Positions 1 through 8,987 of a DNA stretch of 64,000 bases are shown piece after piece. A model generated the notes under the pieces. It was not told the DNA's origin and ran no database searches. It saw nothing but the letters and a program-made list of their open reading frames with translations. The DNA lies in assembly GCF_011064545.1 (NCBI RefSeq), contig NZ_JAAMFG010000037.1, positions 1-64,000 on the forward strand. The letters are read 5' to 3'. Made by a program: the position numbers and the translations under genes. Positions within the stretch are counted from its first letter, which is position 1. Every line of letters starts with the position of its first letter. This DNA comes from Wenzhouxiangella sp. XN24 (GTDB lineage: Bacteria; Pseudomonadota; Gammaproteobacteria; Steroidobacterales; XN24).

Positions 1-213
1 GCGGCCGCCTCCTCCCTCGAGGACCAGGCCCATGGTCTCGCCCAGGCCGTCTCCGTGTTCCGCATCGACGACGCCAAGCTCTCCGGCATCGCCGCGCCGC
101 GCAGCACGCCGGCGAAGGCGCCCGCGCCCAAGGCGAGCGCCGCCAAGAGCCATGGCGCTGCGCCCAAGCGCGCCGAGCCCGCCGAAGCAGGGGAGGAATG
201 GGCTGAGTTCTAG
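1..213 (+). CDS. Methyl-accepting chemotaxis protein, C-terminal fragment
   Basis: The window opens inside this gene; 70 residues and a TAG stop are visible in frame 1. The first residues (AASSLEDQAHGLAQAVSVFRI) match the end of the MCP cytoplasmic methylation helix, where a string of A/S/E/Q residues leads to the QAVSVFRL-type ending. A flexible Ala/Pro/Lys-rich linker of about 40 residues follows. The protein ends EEWAEF, which fits the xWxxF-type C-terminal pentapeptide that tethers CheR and CheB to receptors in enterobacteria (NWETF there). The next genes are cheR, cheD and cheB, so the tether and its ligands are encoded side by side. The sensor region lies outside the window. Confidence 0.82.
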   Translation, partial: AAASSLEDQAHGLAQAVSVFRIDDAKLSGIAAPRSTPAKAPAPKASAAKSHGAAPKRAEPAEAGEEWAEF

Positions 214-229
214 GTACATCAACGCCGTC

Positions 230-256
230 TAAAGAAACGCCGGCAACTGCCGACTT
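230..256 (+). promoter_or_regulatory. Candidate sigma-28 (FliA) promoter for cheR-cheD-cheB
   Basis: TAAA at 230-233, then exactly 15 bases, then GCCGACTT at 249-256. The sigma-28 consensus is TAAA-N15-GCCGATAA; TAAA and GCCGA match and the last three bases differ in part. It lies 120 bp upstream of cheR and just after the receptor gene ends, where a chemotaxis promoter is expected. No start site has been mapped. Confidence 0.55.
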
Positions 257-376
257 AACTAGTACGAGCAGGCGCTCTCCAGGATTCCGTGAGAACGAGA
301 ACAACAATCCGCCGCAACGCTCGCCGGATCGCTTATGGCGGACGCCGCCCCGGCGCACTGACAGGAATTTGCCCAC

Positions 377-1204
377 ATGGCCGCAGTCGAGCGCGAGTTT
401 GAATTCAGCGACAGGAACTTCGAGGAAGTTCGCCGATTGATCCACGAACACGCGGGCATCTCCCTGCATCCTGGCAAGCGCCACATGGTCTACAGCCGCG
501 TGGCGCGCCGGCTGCGCAATTTCCAGATGACGCGCTTCGACGACTACCTCGACATGCTCAACAACGACGCAGGCGAGTGGCAGCACTTCATCAACTCGCT
601 GACCACTAACCTGACGGCGTTCTTCCGCGAATCGCATCACTTTCCGATCCTGGCGAAGCACGTGCTCGAGCATTGTCGCGGCCGGGACGTCATGCTGTGG
701 TCTTCGGCCTGTTCCACCGGGGAGGAAGCCTGGTCGATGGCCATGACCATGGTGGACGCCTTCGGCACCTTCGAGCCCCCGGTGAAGATCATCGCCACCG
801 ACGTGGACACCAACGTGCTGCTGCATGCCGAGGAAGGCGTCTACAGCGCCGACCGGATCGCGGGCATCCCGGAGCAGGACGTGAAACGCTTCTTCCTGCG
901 GGGCAAGGGCGCACGGGAGGGACTGGTACGGATCCGTCCCGAGCTCGCCAGGCTCGTCACTTTCCGGCCGCTCAACCTGCTGGCCGACGAGTGGCCGATC
1001 CGTCCCCCGCTGGACGCGATCTTCTGCCGCAACGTCATGATCTATTTCGACAAGCCGACGCAACGGCGGGTGCTGCAGAAATTCGTGCCGATCCTCCGCC
1101 CCGAGGGGCTGTTGTTCGCCGGTCATGCCGAGAGCTTCTCGCACGCGATCGACCTGTTCGCCTCCCGCGGCAAGACCGTCTACACCCCGGTGCAGCGGAA
1201 ATGA
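377..1204 (+). CDS. cheR: Chemotaxis protein methyltransferase CheR
   Basis: SAM-dependent methyltransferase that methylates glutamates on MCP receptors during adaptation. The 275 residues match the family's usual length. An N-terminal helical domain (about residues 1-80) holds the TTNLTAFFRESHHF segment typical of CheR. The SAM-binding segment follows (WSSACSTGEEAWSMAM, about 115-130), then IIATDVDTNVL and the conserved IFCRNVMIYF near residue 220. The start at 377 gives the expected N-terminus. The gene is first in a cheR-cheD-cheB operon. Its stop overlaps the cheD start in ATGA, which suggests translational coupling. Confidence 0.97.
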   Translation: MAAVEREFEFSDRNFEEVRRLIHEHAGISLHPGKRHMVYSRVARRLRNFQMTRFDDYLDMLNNDAGEWQHFINSLTTNLTAFFRESHHFPILAKHVLEHCRGRDVMLWSSACSTGEEAWSMAMTMVDAFGTFEPPVKIIATDVDTNVLLHAEEGVYSADRIAGIPEQDVKRFFLRGKGAREGLVRIRPELARLVTFRPLNLLADEWPIRPPLDAIFCRNVMIYFDKPTQRRVLQKFVPILRPEGLLFAGHAESFSHAIDLFASRGKTVYTPVQRK

Positions 1205-1830
1205 AGCCCGCCAAGGCCACTACCACCCCGCCGCTCGGCAGCGCCCTGGTTCCGAACCTCTATTTCGACCGCGATCACGGCACCATGGCGGTCAAGATCC
1301 TGCCGGGCGAGTTCTACGTCTCGACCCGCGGCGAGATCATCGTCACCGTGCTCGGGTCCTGCGTCTCCGCGTGCATCCGCGACCGGGATCTGGGCATCGG
1401 CGGCATGAACCACTTCATGCTCCCCCACGGCCATCCGGACAGCCGCTGGGGCCAGTGCCTCTCGCAGGCCGCGCGCTACGGCACCTTCGCGATGGAGAGC
1501 CTGCTCAACGAGATGTACAAGCTGGGCGCGCGCCGTGAACGCCTGGAGATCAAGGTCGTCGGCGGCGGCAGGGTGCTCGTGCAGATGTCGGATATCGGTT
1601 CGCGGAACGCCACTTTCGTGCGCGAATTCCTGCGCACCGAGAAGCTGCCGATCGCCGGCGAGGACCTCGGCGGCGACTGGCCGCGCAAGGTCGTTTACAT
1701 GCCGGACACGGGGCGCGTGAAGGTCAAGCGGCTGCAGGTGCTGCGCAACGACACGATCATCAAGCGCGAGACGCGCTACCTGGATGAAATCGACCACCTG
1801 CCCGACACCGGCAGCGTGGAACTCTTCTGA
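1201..1830 (+). CDS. cheD: Chemoreceptor glutamine deamidase CheD
   Basis: CheD deamidates specific glutamines on MCPs and can bind CheC-type phosphatases. The 209 residues start at the ATG that overlaps the cheR stop. The family's catalytic Cys, His and Thr are visible in [21 protein letters not shown] and NATFVREFL. The protein ends GSVELF, and the MCP-like protein encoded at 2984-4135 has the same six terminal residues, so both may carry one docking tail. CheB follows 10 bp downstream. An open frame extends upstream through cheR, but nothing homologous to CheD precedes 1201. Confidence 0.95.
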   Translation: MKPAKATTTPPLGSALVPNLYFDRDHGTMAVKILPGEFYVSTRGEIIVTVLGSCVSACIRDRDLGIGGMNHFMLPHGHPDSRWGQCLSQAARYGTFAMESLLNEMYKLGARRERLEIKVVGGGRVLVQMSDIGSRNATFVREFLRTEKLPIAGEDLGGDWPRKVVYMPDTGRVKVKRLQVLRNDTIIKRETRYLDEIDHLPDTGSVELF

Positions 1831-1840
1831 GGACGTACTG

Positions 1841-2956
1841 ATGCCAGACTCGCCCATCAAGGTACTGATCATCGACGACTCGGCGCTGGTGCGGAAAATC
1901 CTGACGCTGATGATGCGCAAGGATCCGGACATCGAGGTCGTCGGCGCCGCGCCCGACCCGATCATCGCGCGTGAGAAGATCAAGGAACTCAACCCGGACG
2001 TCCTGACGCTCGACGTCGAGATGCCGCGCATGGACGGCCTGACCTTCCTGCGCAACCTGATGCGCCTGCGCCCCATGCCCGTCGTGATGGTGTCGTCGCT
2101 GACGGAGCGCGGCGCGGACGTCACGCTCGAGGCCCTGTCGCTCGGCGTGATCGACTTCATCACCAAGCCCAAGGGCGACCTCGGCAACCAGCTGACCGAA
2201 CTCGGCGAGGAACTCTGCGCCAAGGTGAAGACGGCGGCGCGCGCCAAGGTGCGCGGCGCCATGCCAGCCGCCTCGTTGTCGGCGGACGCGGTCCTGCCGC
2301 CGCCGCGCCGCCGGCACCTGAACACCACCGACAGCCTGATCGCCATCGGCGCCTCCACCGGCGGAACCGAGGCCATCAAGGAAGTGCTGCTCGGCATGCC
2401 GCCTGACGCGCCCGGTATCGTCATCGCCCAGCACATCCCGCCCGGCTTCAGCCGCGCCTTCGCGGAGCGCATGGACAAGCTCACCCGCTTGCGGGTCAAG
2501 GAAGCGGAGGACGGCGACGTGGTGCTGCAGGGCCATGCCTTCGTCGCCCCAGGCGACCATCACCTGCTGGTCGAACGCTCCGGCGGGCGCTACATCTGCC
2601 GCATCAACGACGGCCCGCCGGTGAACCGCCACCGGCCCAGCGTAGACGTCATGTTCCGTTCGATCGCGGACTGTGCGGGCCCCCGCGCCGTGGCCGCGAT
2701 CCTCACGGGCATGGGCGCCGACGGCGCGAAGGGCCTGCTGGAGCTGCGCGAAGCCGGCGCCCACACCGTCGCCCAGGACGAGGCCACCAGCGTCGTCTGG
2801 GGCATGCCGGGCGAAGCCGTCAAGATCGGCGCGGCCGCCGAGGTGCTGCCGCTGGGCAGGATCGCGAATGCCCTGCTCGCGGCGCCGGCCGGCAAAACCG
2901 GCGCGGGCAAACATCCCGGCGCCGGCGCTCAAGCTATTGCAGGGTCCGGCCGATAA
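1841..2956 (+). CDS. cheB: Chemotaxis response regulator protein-glutamate methylesterase CheB
   Basis: CheB removes receptor methyl groups and counters CheR. The 371 residues comprise a receiver domain (about 1-125; DD near residue 11, phosphoacceptor in [17 protein letters not shown] at its end), a linker, and a C-terminal methylesterase domain. The Ser-His-Asp catalytic residues are recognisable in [19 protein letters not shown] and MGADGAKGL. The ATG at 1841 follows GAGGACG, a reasonable ribosome binding site, and gives the standard N-terminus [13 protein letters not shown]. An in-frame upstream start at 1784 lies inside cheD and is not needed. Confidence 0.98.
   Translation: MPDSPIKVLIIDDSALVRKILTLMMRKDPDIEVVGAAPDPIIAREKIKELNPDVLTLDVEMPRMDGLTFLRNLMRLRPMPVVMVSSLTERGADVTLEALSLGVIDFITKPKGDLGNQLTELGEELCAKVKTAARAKVRGAMPAASLSADAVLPPPRRRHLNTTDSLIAIGASTGGTEAIKEVLLGMPPDAPGIVIAQHIPPGFSRAFAERMDKLTRLRVKEAEDGDVVLQGHAFVAPGDHHLLVERSGGRYICRINDGPPVNRHRPSVDVMFRSIADCAGPRAVAAILTGMGADGAKGLLELREAGAHTVAQDEATSVVWGMPGEAVKIGAAAEVLPLGRIANALLAAPAGKTGAGKHPGAGAQAIAGSGR
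2930..2956 (+). promoter_or_regulatory. Candidate sigma-28 (FliA) promoter for the MCP-like gene
   Basis: GCCGATAA at 2949-2956 is a perfect match to the sigma-28 -10 element. The upstream part (CAAGCTAT at 2930-2937) matches the -35 TAAAGTTT only partly, with the correct 11-base gap between the two octamers. The site overlaps the last codons of cheB and sits 28 bp before the start at 2984. Confidence 0.5.
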
Positions 2957-2983
2957 CACTCTCACGTAACACCGCCGAGCGGA

Positions 2984-4135
2984 ATGGACGTCATGCACAG
3001 CATCTCTTCTCGTAATTTCATGTTGGTCGCGGCGCTGCTGGCGCTGGCCGTCCTCGGCCTCAGCGTCGGCAACGGCGCCTGGCTGCAGGCCGGCCTGGCC
3101 CTCGTCGTGGTCGCCCTGCTCGGTGCGGGGGTGCTCAGCGAAGCCTCCAGCGCCCGCCAGAGCGCCGAACACAGCGAAGCGGTCGCCGAGACCGTGGACG
3201 CGGCGCTGGCCGACGAATTGCCCCGAATCAACACCCAGGTGGCGCGCGTCAAGGGACTCATCTCCGACGCGGTCGCCCAGCTGTCCCGCAGTTTCAACAA
3301 GATGCACGGGGTGACCCAGGCGCAGGCCGCGTTGCTGCAGAAAGGCCTCAGCGGCGCCGTGGTCGACGAGCGTGCCGATAGCAACGAGCGGACCAGCGAG
3401 GCGCTGGAGCGTTTCGTCGATGCGCTGATCCAGTCGAGCCAGCAAAGCGTGCACATGGCCAACGAGACCGAGAAGATGCTCAGCCACCTGCAGGGCATCT
3501 TCAAGCTGCTCGAGGACGCGCGCAGCCTGGCCGAACAGACCAATCTCCTGGCGCTGAACGCCAGCATCGAGGCGGCGCGCGCCGGCGAGGCAGGGCGCGG
3601 CTTCGCGGTGGTCGCCGACGAGGTCCGCAAGCTGTCGATCCGCTCCGCCGAGTTCAACGAACAGATCCGCGAGCGCGTCACCGACACCAGCGAGGCCGTG
3701 GCCCGCGTGCAGCAGAAGGTCAACCAGATGGCCGCTCGCGACATGGGCGAGACGCTGCAGGAAAAGGAACGCATCACCCGCATGATCACCCAGGCGGACG
3801 CCGTGCGGGCGCAGTTGCGCGAGGCCATCGCCGAAATGGCGCCGCTCGGCGAGCAGCTCGGCGCCGCGGTCGGCGACGCGGTGCGCTCGCTGCAGTTCGA
3901 GGATATCTCCTCGCAGTCGCTGGGCGTCGCGGTGGAAAGCGTGGAGCACCTCGAGGCGCTGCGCGAGCAGCTGAGAAACGGCAAGCCGGCGGAGAAACCC
4001 GCGGCCCGGCCGGCGCCGGCGCCGAAGAAACCCAGCGTGGTGGCGATGCCTGCACCCGCCCCGGCTCCCCCGCCGCGGCCGCACGGCCCGGTGTCGCAGA
4101 CCAGCATGCAGGCCGGCAGCGTCGAATTGTTCTGA
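2984..4135 (+). CDS. MCP-like signalling protein with two membrane segments and no sensor domain
   Basis: 383 residues. Two hydrophobic segments (about 12-29 and 33-50) are separated by only a few residues, so there is almost no periplasmic loop. The cytoplasmic part holds the MCP hairpin tip ([20 protein letters not shown], then [18 protein letters not shown], about residues 185-225), which contacts CheA/CheW in receptors. HAMP and ligand-binding domains are absent and the helical bundle is short. A Pro/Ala-rich linker leads to the C-terminus GSVELF, as in CheD. It may sense a cytoplasmic or membrane state, or act as a chemotaxis accessory protein. A sigma-28-like promoter precedes it. Confidence 0.85.
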   Translation: MDVMHSISSRNFMLVAALLALAVLGLSVGNGAWLQAGLALVVVALLGAGVLSEASSARQSAEHSEAVAETVDAALADELPRINTQVARVKGLISDAVAQLSRSFNKMHGVTQAQAALLQKGLSGAVVDERADSNERTSEALERFVDALIQSSQQSVHMANETEKMLSHLQGIFKLLEDARSLAEQTNLLALNASIEAARAGEAGRGFAVVADEVRKLSIRSAEFNEQIRERVTDTSEAVARVQQKVNQMAARDMGETLQEKERITRMITQADAVRAQLREAIAEMAPLGEQLGAAVGDAVRSLQFEDISSQSLGVAVESVEHLEALREQLRNGKPAEKPAARPAPAPKKPSVVAMPAPAPAPPPRPHGPVSQTSMQAGSVELF

Positions 4136-4218
4136 ATCCGGCGTTGTTCTGAGGATGGCGCTCCCGGGCGCGGCCGTTATGATGGGACGCTGTTCCGTCA
4201 GCCCCCGTCGCCGCGCCC

Positions 4219-6066
4219 ATGTCCAGCCCCTCCATGCCGTCCGCAGGCCACGCCTTGCCGCCCCCCGGCGGGCGCGTCGCCGCGTCACCGCTGGACACCT
4301 TGTCGCGGGTGTTCGGCTTTGCCGCCTTCCGCCTCCGCCAGGAAGAGATCATCGCGGACCTCGTGGCGGGGAAAGACGCCTTCGTGCTCATGCCCACCGG
4401 GGGCGGCAAGTCGCTGTGCTACCAGGTCCCGGCATTGCATCGGCGCGGCACGGCGATCGTCGTCTCACCCCTGATCTCGCTCATGAAGGACCAGGTCGAT
4501 GCGCTGCTGGCCAACGGGGTCGCCGCGGCCTTCTATAACTCCTCGCTGGAGGGCGACGCCGCCCGCCGGACGCTCGCCCGGCTCCACGCCGGCGAGCTGG
4601 ACCTGCTGTACGTCGCGCCCGAGACGCTGATGAGCGACACGTTTCTCGGCCGCCTCGACGGCATCGAGATCGCGCTGTTCGCGGTGGACGAGGCGCATTG
4701 CGTGTCGCAATGGGGCCATGATTTCCGTCCCGAGTACGTCCAGCTCGGCGCCCTGCGCCGGCGGTTTCCCGGTATTCCGCTGGTCGCTTTGACCGCCACC
4801 GCGGATCCGCAGACGCGCGAGGATATCGTCCGGGTGCTCGATCTCGAGCACGCCACGCGGTACGTCGCGAGCTTCGACCGGCCCAATATCCGCTACACGG
4901 TGCGCGAGAAGCACAAGCCGCTGGAGCAGCTCGCGGCCTTTCTCGCGTCGCGGGACGGCCAGGCGGGGATCATCTACGCCCTGTCGCGGCGCCGGGTGGA
5001 CGAGTTGACCGAAAAGCTGTGCGCCCGGGGCCTGCGGGCCGGCGCCTATCACGCGGGACTGGCGGCGACGGAACGCCACCGCGTGCAGGAAGCCTTCCTG
5101 CGCGACGAGCTGGATATCGTGGTGGCGACGGTCGCCTTCGGCATGGGCATCGACAAGCCGAACGTGCGCTTCGTCGTCCACTACGACATGCCGAAAAACA
5201 TCGAGGGCTACTACCAGGAAACGGGCCGCGCCGGGCGCGATGGCCTGCCCGCCGAGGCCCTCTTGCTGTTCGGCGCGCAGGACGTGGTCACCGCCCGCGC
5301 GCTCGTGGAACGGGGCGCCAACGAGGCGCGCCAGCGGATCGAGGTGCACAAGCTCAACGCGATGGTCGCGCTGGCCGAGAGCCTGACCTGCCGACGCCGC
5401 GTGCTGCTCGGCTACTTCGGCGAGCGCCTCGCCGAGGACTGCGGCAATTGCGACGTCTGCCTGGAGCCGCCGGAGCGCTTCGATGCGACCGAAGACGCGC
5501 GCAAGGCGCTGTCCTGCGTGTACCGCCTGGACCAGGGATACGGCATCAAGTACGTCATCGACGTGCTGCGCGGCACGCGGAACGAGCGCATTCTCGCCGC
5601 CGGGCATGACCGCCTCTCCACCTTCGGCATCGGCGCGCACCACGGCATGCAGGAATGGGCCTCGCTGCTGCGCCAGCTGATCCATCGCGGTTACCTCGAG
5701 CAGGACATCGCGCGCTACTCGGTGCTGCGGCTCACGCCGGCCGCGCGACCCCTGCTGCGCGGCGAGGAAACACTCGAGCTGGCGCGCCCCCGGGTCAAGG
5801 CTGCAGCGAAGCGCAAGCCGGCGCGGATCGCCGCGAGCGGAGGTCCTTACGACGAATCGCTGTTCGACGCCTTGCGCGCATTGCGCAAGTCGCTGGCCGA
5901 CGCCCAGGGCGTGCCGCCCTACATCATCTTCGGCGACGCCACGCTCATCGAGATGGCCCGCGAGCTGCCGACCAACGCCACCGCCCTGCTCGGCATCTCC
6001 GGCGTGGGCCAGAAAAAGCTGGAGCGCTACGGCGAGGACTTTCTCGCCATCATCCGCGCGCACTGA
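4219..6066 (+). CDS. recQ: ATP-dependent DNA helicase RecQ
   Basis: A 3'-5' superfamily 2 helicase acting in recombination and fork repair. The 615 residues hold Walker A ([12 protein letters not shown], about 57-68), a DEAH box in [18 protein letters not shown], the second helicase domain with [13 protein letters not shown], and the RecQ zinc-binding cysteines ([10 protein letters not shown]...DCGNCDVC). After the RQC winged helix comes an HRDC domain ending in the [14 protein letters not shown] hairpin. No strong ribosome binding site precedes the ATG at 4219, and an in-frame ATG at 4234 is possible. It stands alone between the chemotaxis locus and the phosphodiesterase gene. Confidence 0.97.
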   Translation: MSSPSMPSAGHALPPPGGRVAASPLDTLSRVFGFAAFRLRQEEIIADLVAGKDAFVLMPTGGGKSLCYQVPALHRRGTAIVVSPLISLMKDQVDALLANGVAAAFYNSSLEGDAARRTLARLHAGELDLLYVAPETLMSDTFLGRLDGIEIALFAVDEAHCVSQWGHDFRPEYVQLGALRRRFPGIPLVALTATADPQTREDIVRVLDLEHATRYVASFDRPNIRYTVREKHKPLEQLAAFLASRDGQAGIIYALSRRRVDELTEKLCARGLRAGAYHAGLAATERHRVQEAFLRDELDIVVATVAFGMGIDKPNVRFVVHYDMPKNIEGYYQETGRAGRDGLPAEALLLFGAQDVVTARALVERGANEARQRIEVHKLNAMVALAESLTCRRRVLLGYFGERLAEDCGNCDVCLEPPERFDATEDARKALSCVYRLDQGYGIKYVIDVLRGTRNERILAAGHDRLSTFGIGAHHGMQEWASLLRQLIHRGYLEQDIARYSVLRLTPAARPLLRGEETLELARPRVKAAAKRKPARIAASGGPYDESLFDALRALRKSLADAQGVPPYIIFGDATLIEMARELPTNATALLGISGVGQKKLERYGEDFLAIIRAH

Positions 6067-6143
6067 GTGTCATCGCCTCGAAACGTGCGGGTGATGGAGT
6101 AGGTCCTCGGAGACCGCAACGCGCAGACGCGATCGAGGCCACC

Positions 6144-7484
6144 ATGTCGATTCCCCGTGTTTTCAGATTGTCGGTGCTGCTGGTCAGCGCCGCGGTGATC
6201 GTGCCGTCGGCGACCCGCGCGGATACGCCGCCAGCGGGCCGCACCGGTGAACCGCAGCCAGGAGCAGACACCGCGGAGGCCGTCCACCCCGTCGTCATCG
6301 CCCACCGCGGCGCCTCCGGTTACCTGCCGGAGCACACCCTCGCGGCCTACGCCTTCGCCTACGCCCTGGGGGCTGATTTCATCGAACCCGACATCGTCCT
6401 GACGAGCGACGGCCATCCGGTCGCGCTGCACGACCTGACACTCGACGCGACCACCGACGTGCGCGAGCGGTTCCCCGGCCGGGCCCGCGCCGACGGGCTG
6501 CACTACGCGCTCGACTTCACGCTGGCCGAGCTGCGGCAGTTGCGCGTGTTCGAACGCATCGAGCCCGGGACCGGCGAGCCGCGGTACCCGGCGCGGTTTC
6601 CCGCCGGGACGGGCAACTTCGGCATCGTGACGCTGGCCGAGCTGATCGAACTGGTGCAGGGCCTGAACACGAGCACGGGCAGGAACGTCGGCATCTACCC
6701 GGAAACCAAGTTTCCCGCCTTCCATGCGGAACACGGCCATGACCTCGCGGCGATCGTGGCCGCGGAACTGGAACGCCATGGCTACAGCGAAAGGAATGAC
6801 TACGCGATCATCCAGTCCTTCGAGCCCGAGCCGTTGCGCCGCCTCCGCGAGAAAGGCGTTCGCCTGCGCCTGGTGCAGCTGCTCGGCGAGAACGACTGGG
6901 ACATGAACGATGTCGATTACACGCCGATGTACACGCCCGAAGGCCTCGCGGAGATCGCGAAATTTGCCGATGGCATCGGCCCGCCGATCAGCCGCATCCT
7001 GCTCGGCGCGCAGGCCGACGGTACGCAGAAATTCAGCACGCTGGTAACCGACGCCAGGCAGGTGGGGCTGTCGGTGCACCCCTATACCGTGCGAACCGAC
7101 AATCTGCCCCACCGGCTCTCAGTCGAGGAACTGCTCCACCTGTTGCTCGAGGTGCAATGCGTGGACGGGCTGTTCATCGACCAGCCGGACGCGATGGTGA
7201 GATTCCTGCGCGCTCGGAAAGGCCCAGGTTTCGACAGCCGCCGCGCAGCCGGCCTGCAACTATCCCGTAGCGGCATCTCCGAGCGGGAACCAGGTCAGAC
7301 CACGCAGCGCATGCAGATGGGCCACCCCGGCGAAACCCGCGTACGCTGCCGCAGCGAACCACACGGCAGCTACTCGCGCCGAGGGGAACGCAACCCAGCG
7401 ATCGATCAGCAGCCCGGCCAGCGGAAGCACCTGGAGCGCGTGAATGCCAATGAAATGCGCGATCCTCAGGTCGCCGGCGACTGA
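6144..7484 (+). CDS. Glycerophosphodiester phosphodiesterase (GlpQ type) with an unusual C-terminal tail
   Basis: Hydrolyses glycerophosphodiesters to glycerol 3-phosphate and an alcohol, probably in the periplasm: residues 1-28 form a signal peptide ending near TRA. The GDPD core shows AHRGASGYLPEHTLAAY, ADFIEPDI and VALHDLTLD, with the catalytic His pair and metal-binding Glu/Asp, and ends near residue 358 (FIDQPDAMVRFLRA). The frame then runs on to residue 446. Residues 373-446 are read antisense through the end of the convergent membrane-protein gene (225-bp overlap) and look like non-biological sequence. Either the natural stop has been lost or there is a frameshift near 7215-7260. Confidence 0.9.
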   Translation: MSIPRVFRLSVLLVSAAVIVPSATRADTPPAGRTGEPQPGADTAEAVHPVVIAHRGASGYLPEHTLAAYAFAYALGADFIEPDIVLTSDGHPVALHDLTLDATTDVRERFPGRARADGLHYALDFTLAELRQLRVFERIEPGTGEPRYPARFPAGTGNFGIVTLAELIELVQGLNTSTGRNVGIYPETKFPAFHAEHGHDLAAIVAAELERHGYSERNDYAIIQSFEPEPLRRLREKGVRLRLVQLLGENDWDMNDVDYTPMYTPEGLAEIAKFADGIGPPISRILLGAQADGTQKFSTLVTDARQVGLSVHPYTVRTDNLPHRLSVEELLHLLLEVQCVDGLFIDQPDAMVRFLRARKGPGFDSRRAAGLQLSRSGISEREPGQTTQRMQMGHPGETRVRCRSEPHGSYSRRGERNPAIDQQPGQRKHLERVNANEMRDPQVAGD

Positions 7485-8078
7485 ACTCCAGGCCAGCACG
7501 GGAATTCCCGCAGCACCATCAGGCGCGCCCACAGTGTGGCCGGCGTTGGCGATCATGACGAAGCCCTGCGCGCTCCCGACCAGGAAGACCGCCAGGCCCA
7601 GGCGGACGCCCCAAAGGTAGGCGGGAGCGGCTGGTCGGCGCTCCGTCATGAACAGCAACAATGCAACAAATACGGCTGCCGAGTTGGCAGCGACGCCGAA
7701 ACCCATCAGGCTGAACACGGCGCTGTCGAAAGGTGTCGAAGCATTGTAGTGTGAGGTCGTGCCTCGAGCGGCCTGCATGGTGATCAGGACCTGTTCCGTT
7801 ACCATCGAGCCAATAATCACTGCCGCCAGCAACACAACCACGCGGCGCGCAGGCCCAAGCTCTCCCAGCAACCACGCCATGGTCAGCAGGTATACCGTGA
7901 TCGAAAGCGCGAACTTGGCCGGCTTGAGCCAGGCATTCACCCCGGTAATCTGCCGTGGATCGAGCACCATGAGCACCAAAAGCAGCCCGAAAAGAAGGAA
8001 ATGCGCTAGCGCCACGCGCGTCAACCACGCCCCACGCCGATGAAACTCGTTGATCAGGGCACGCAAGCCCGCCACCAT
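7260..8078 (-). CDS. Seven-TM-like membrane protein of unknown function
   Basis: 272 residues with about seven hydrophobic segments. I do not recognise the family. Possible functional residues include HYNAST in the loop after the third helix, HTVGAPDGAAG, and two histidines in IAHFIGIHALQVLPL; the pattern could suit a haem- or metal-binding membrane protein, but that is a guess. Last gene of a five-gene operon; its start overlaps the upstream ABA4-like gene by 25 bp. Its 3' end overlaps the convergent phosphodiesterase frame by 225 bp, and this protein keeps a normal membrane-protein composition throughout, so this is the real frame there. Confidence 0.8.
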   Translation of the reverse strand: MVAGLRALINEFHRRGAWLTRVALAHFLLFGLLLVLMVLDPRQITGVNAWLKPAKFALSITVYLLTMAWLLGELGPARRVVVLLAAVIIGSMVTEQVLITMQAARGTTSHYNASTPFDSAVFSLMGFGVAANSAAVFVALLLFMTERRPAAPAYLWGVRLGLAVFLVGSAQGFVMIANAGHTVGAPDGAAGIPVLAWSSVAGDLRIAHFIGIHALQVLPLAGLLIDRWVAFPSARVAAVWFAAAAYAGFAGVAHLHALRGLTWFPLGDAATG

Positions 8079-8521
8079 GCACGACCGTTACGCCACCTGC
8101 AGACGGTGCGGATGAGCAGGTAGAGAAGTAATCCGGCCGGACCGGCCAGGAAACAGAATACGAGGGACAACGCGACGAGCGATCGCGGCAGACGCTCGCT
8201 GCGCTGCTGGCCTGCAATCCAGCAACCGATGAAGTAATCGAACACCAGGAAATGCAACCAGCCGGCCAGCAGAATCTGGTCTGATCCGAACAGTCCTCGA
8301 ACGGCGCCAAGGCTGCCGAAGCCGCCATCCTGGAACGGCACATGCGGGAATATCAGGAGAACATAGGCCAGGCCGAACAGCAGCGGCAGCCCAAAGAAGC
8401 CTATCCACTTCACAGCACTTGCCAGCCGGGAAACCCAGAGACTCACTAACAGCAGAACCCACAACCCGGTCATCAATTGACCAGCAGCACCGAAAGTCGC
8501 GCCCGCTTCAAATGGCCACAT
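8054..8521 (-). CDS. ABA4-like (DUF4281) membrane protein
   Basis: 155 residues with four hydrophobic helices. The segment DQILLAGWLHFLVFDYFIGCWI is the hallmark of the ABA4-like family (DUF4281), named for a plant protein needed for neoxanthin synthesis; bacterial members have no assigned function. The start at 8521 keeps the usual short N-terminal lead before the first helix; a later ATG at 8473 would remove it. The gene overlaps the thioredoxin-like gene upstream by 14 bp and the 7-TM gene downstream by 25 bp, so all are probably translated from one transcript. Confidence 0.82.
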   Translation of the reverse strand: MWPFEAGATFGAAGQLMTGLWVLLLVSLWVSRLASAVKWIGFFGLPLLFGLAYVLLIFPHVPFQDGGFGSLGAVRGLFGSDQILLAGWLHFLVFDYFIGCWIAGQQRSERLPRSLVALSLVFCFLAGPAGLLLYLLIRTVCRWRNGRAWWRACVP

Positions 8522-8987
8522 TGCAATGCGCCCTCAGGTCGGCGACGAACTCGTGCAAGGCCGTGCCGCCGAGTCCGGCATGGTAGTGGCGCGACAAGCG
8601 ACCAGCGCGATCGAAGAGATACAGGTTGGCACGCCCTGGCTCGAAACCGAGCCGCTCAGCCAATCGGCCCCGCCAGTCCAACAGCACGGCACTGGAGTTG
8701 CGGAAGCTCCGCCGCACGAACGGCCTCGCTATGGCCGGCACTTCTGCAAGCTGGGCCACTTCGATCAAAACGCAAACGCCGGTCTCCAGAGCGCTCAGCC
8801 ACTCCCCTGCTTCACGGACGCCTTTTCGGTCGCTGTACAAAACTACGACCGGGCCAGCCGGTACCGGCAAGACGACGGCTTCCCGTCCGAACTGATCCTC
8901 GAGCACGACTCTGGATGCGGCGCCAGGTGCTGCCGCAGACGAGGACAGCGCGATCCCAGTCAGCAGCATCGGGAAGATCGAGGTCAC
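8508..8987 (-). CDS. Secreted thioredoxin-fold-like protein lacking the active-site cysteines
   Basis: 159 residues with a signal peptide (about 1-24). The mature part begins LEDQFGREA, like the DQFG entry strand of SCO1/redoxin proteins, and continues with a hydrophobic strand PVVVLYSDRKG. A CxxC would be expected there but SDRK is found, so it should not work as a thiol oxidoreductase. A later strand (ANLYLFDRAGRLSRHYH) resembles the redoxin core with a His pair. Two cysteines remain, one in TGVCVLIE and one near the C-terminus. It overlaps its neighbours by 4 and 14 bp. The fold call is by pattern only. Confidence 0.65.
   Translation of the reverse strand: MTSIFPMLLTGIALSSSAAAPGAASRVVLEDQFGREAVVLPVPAGPVVVLYSDRKGVREAGEWLSALETGVCVLIEVAQLAEVPAIARPFVRRSFRNSSAVLLDWRGRLAERLGFEPGRANLYLFDRAGRLSRHYHAGLGGTALHEFVADLRAHCNVAI

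Noticed and set aside
1760-4288. Long minus-strand open frame over cheB and the MCP-like gene
   Set aside because: Antisense to genes with clear catalytic motifs.
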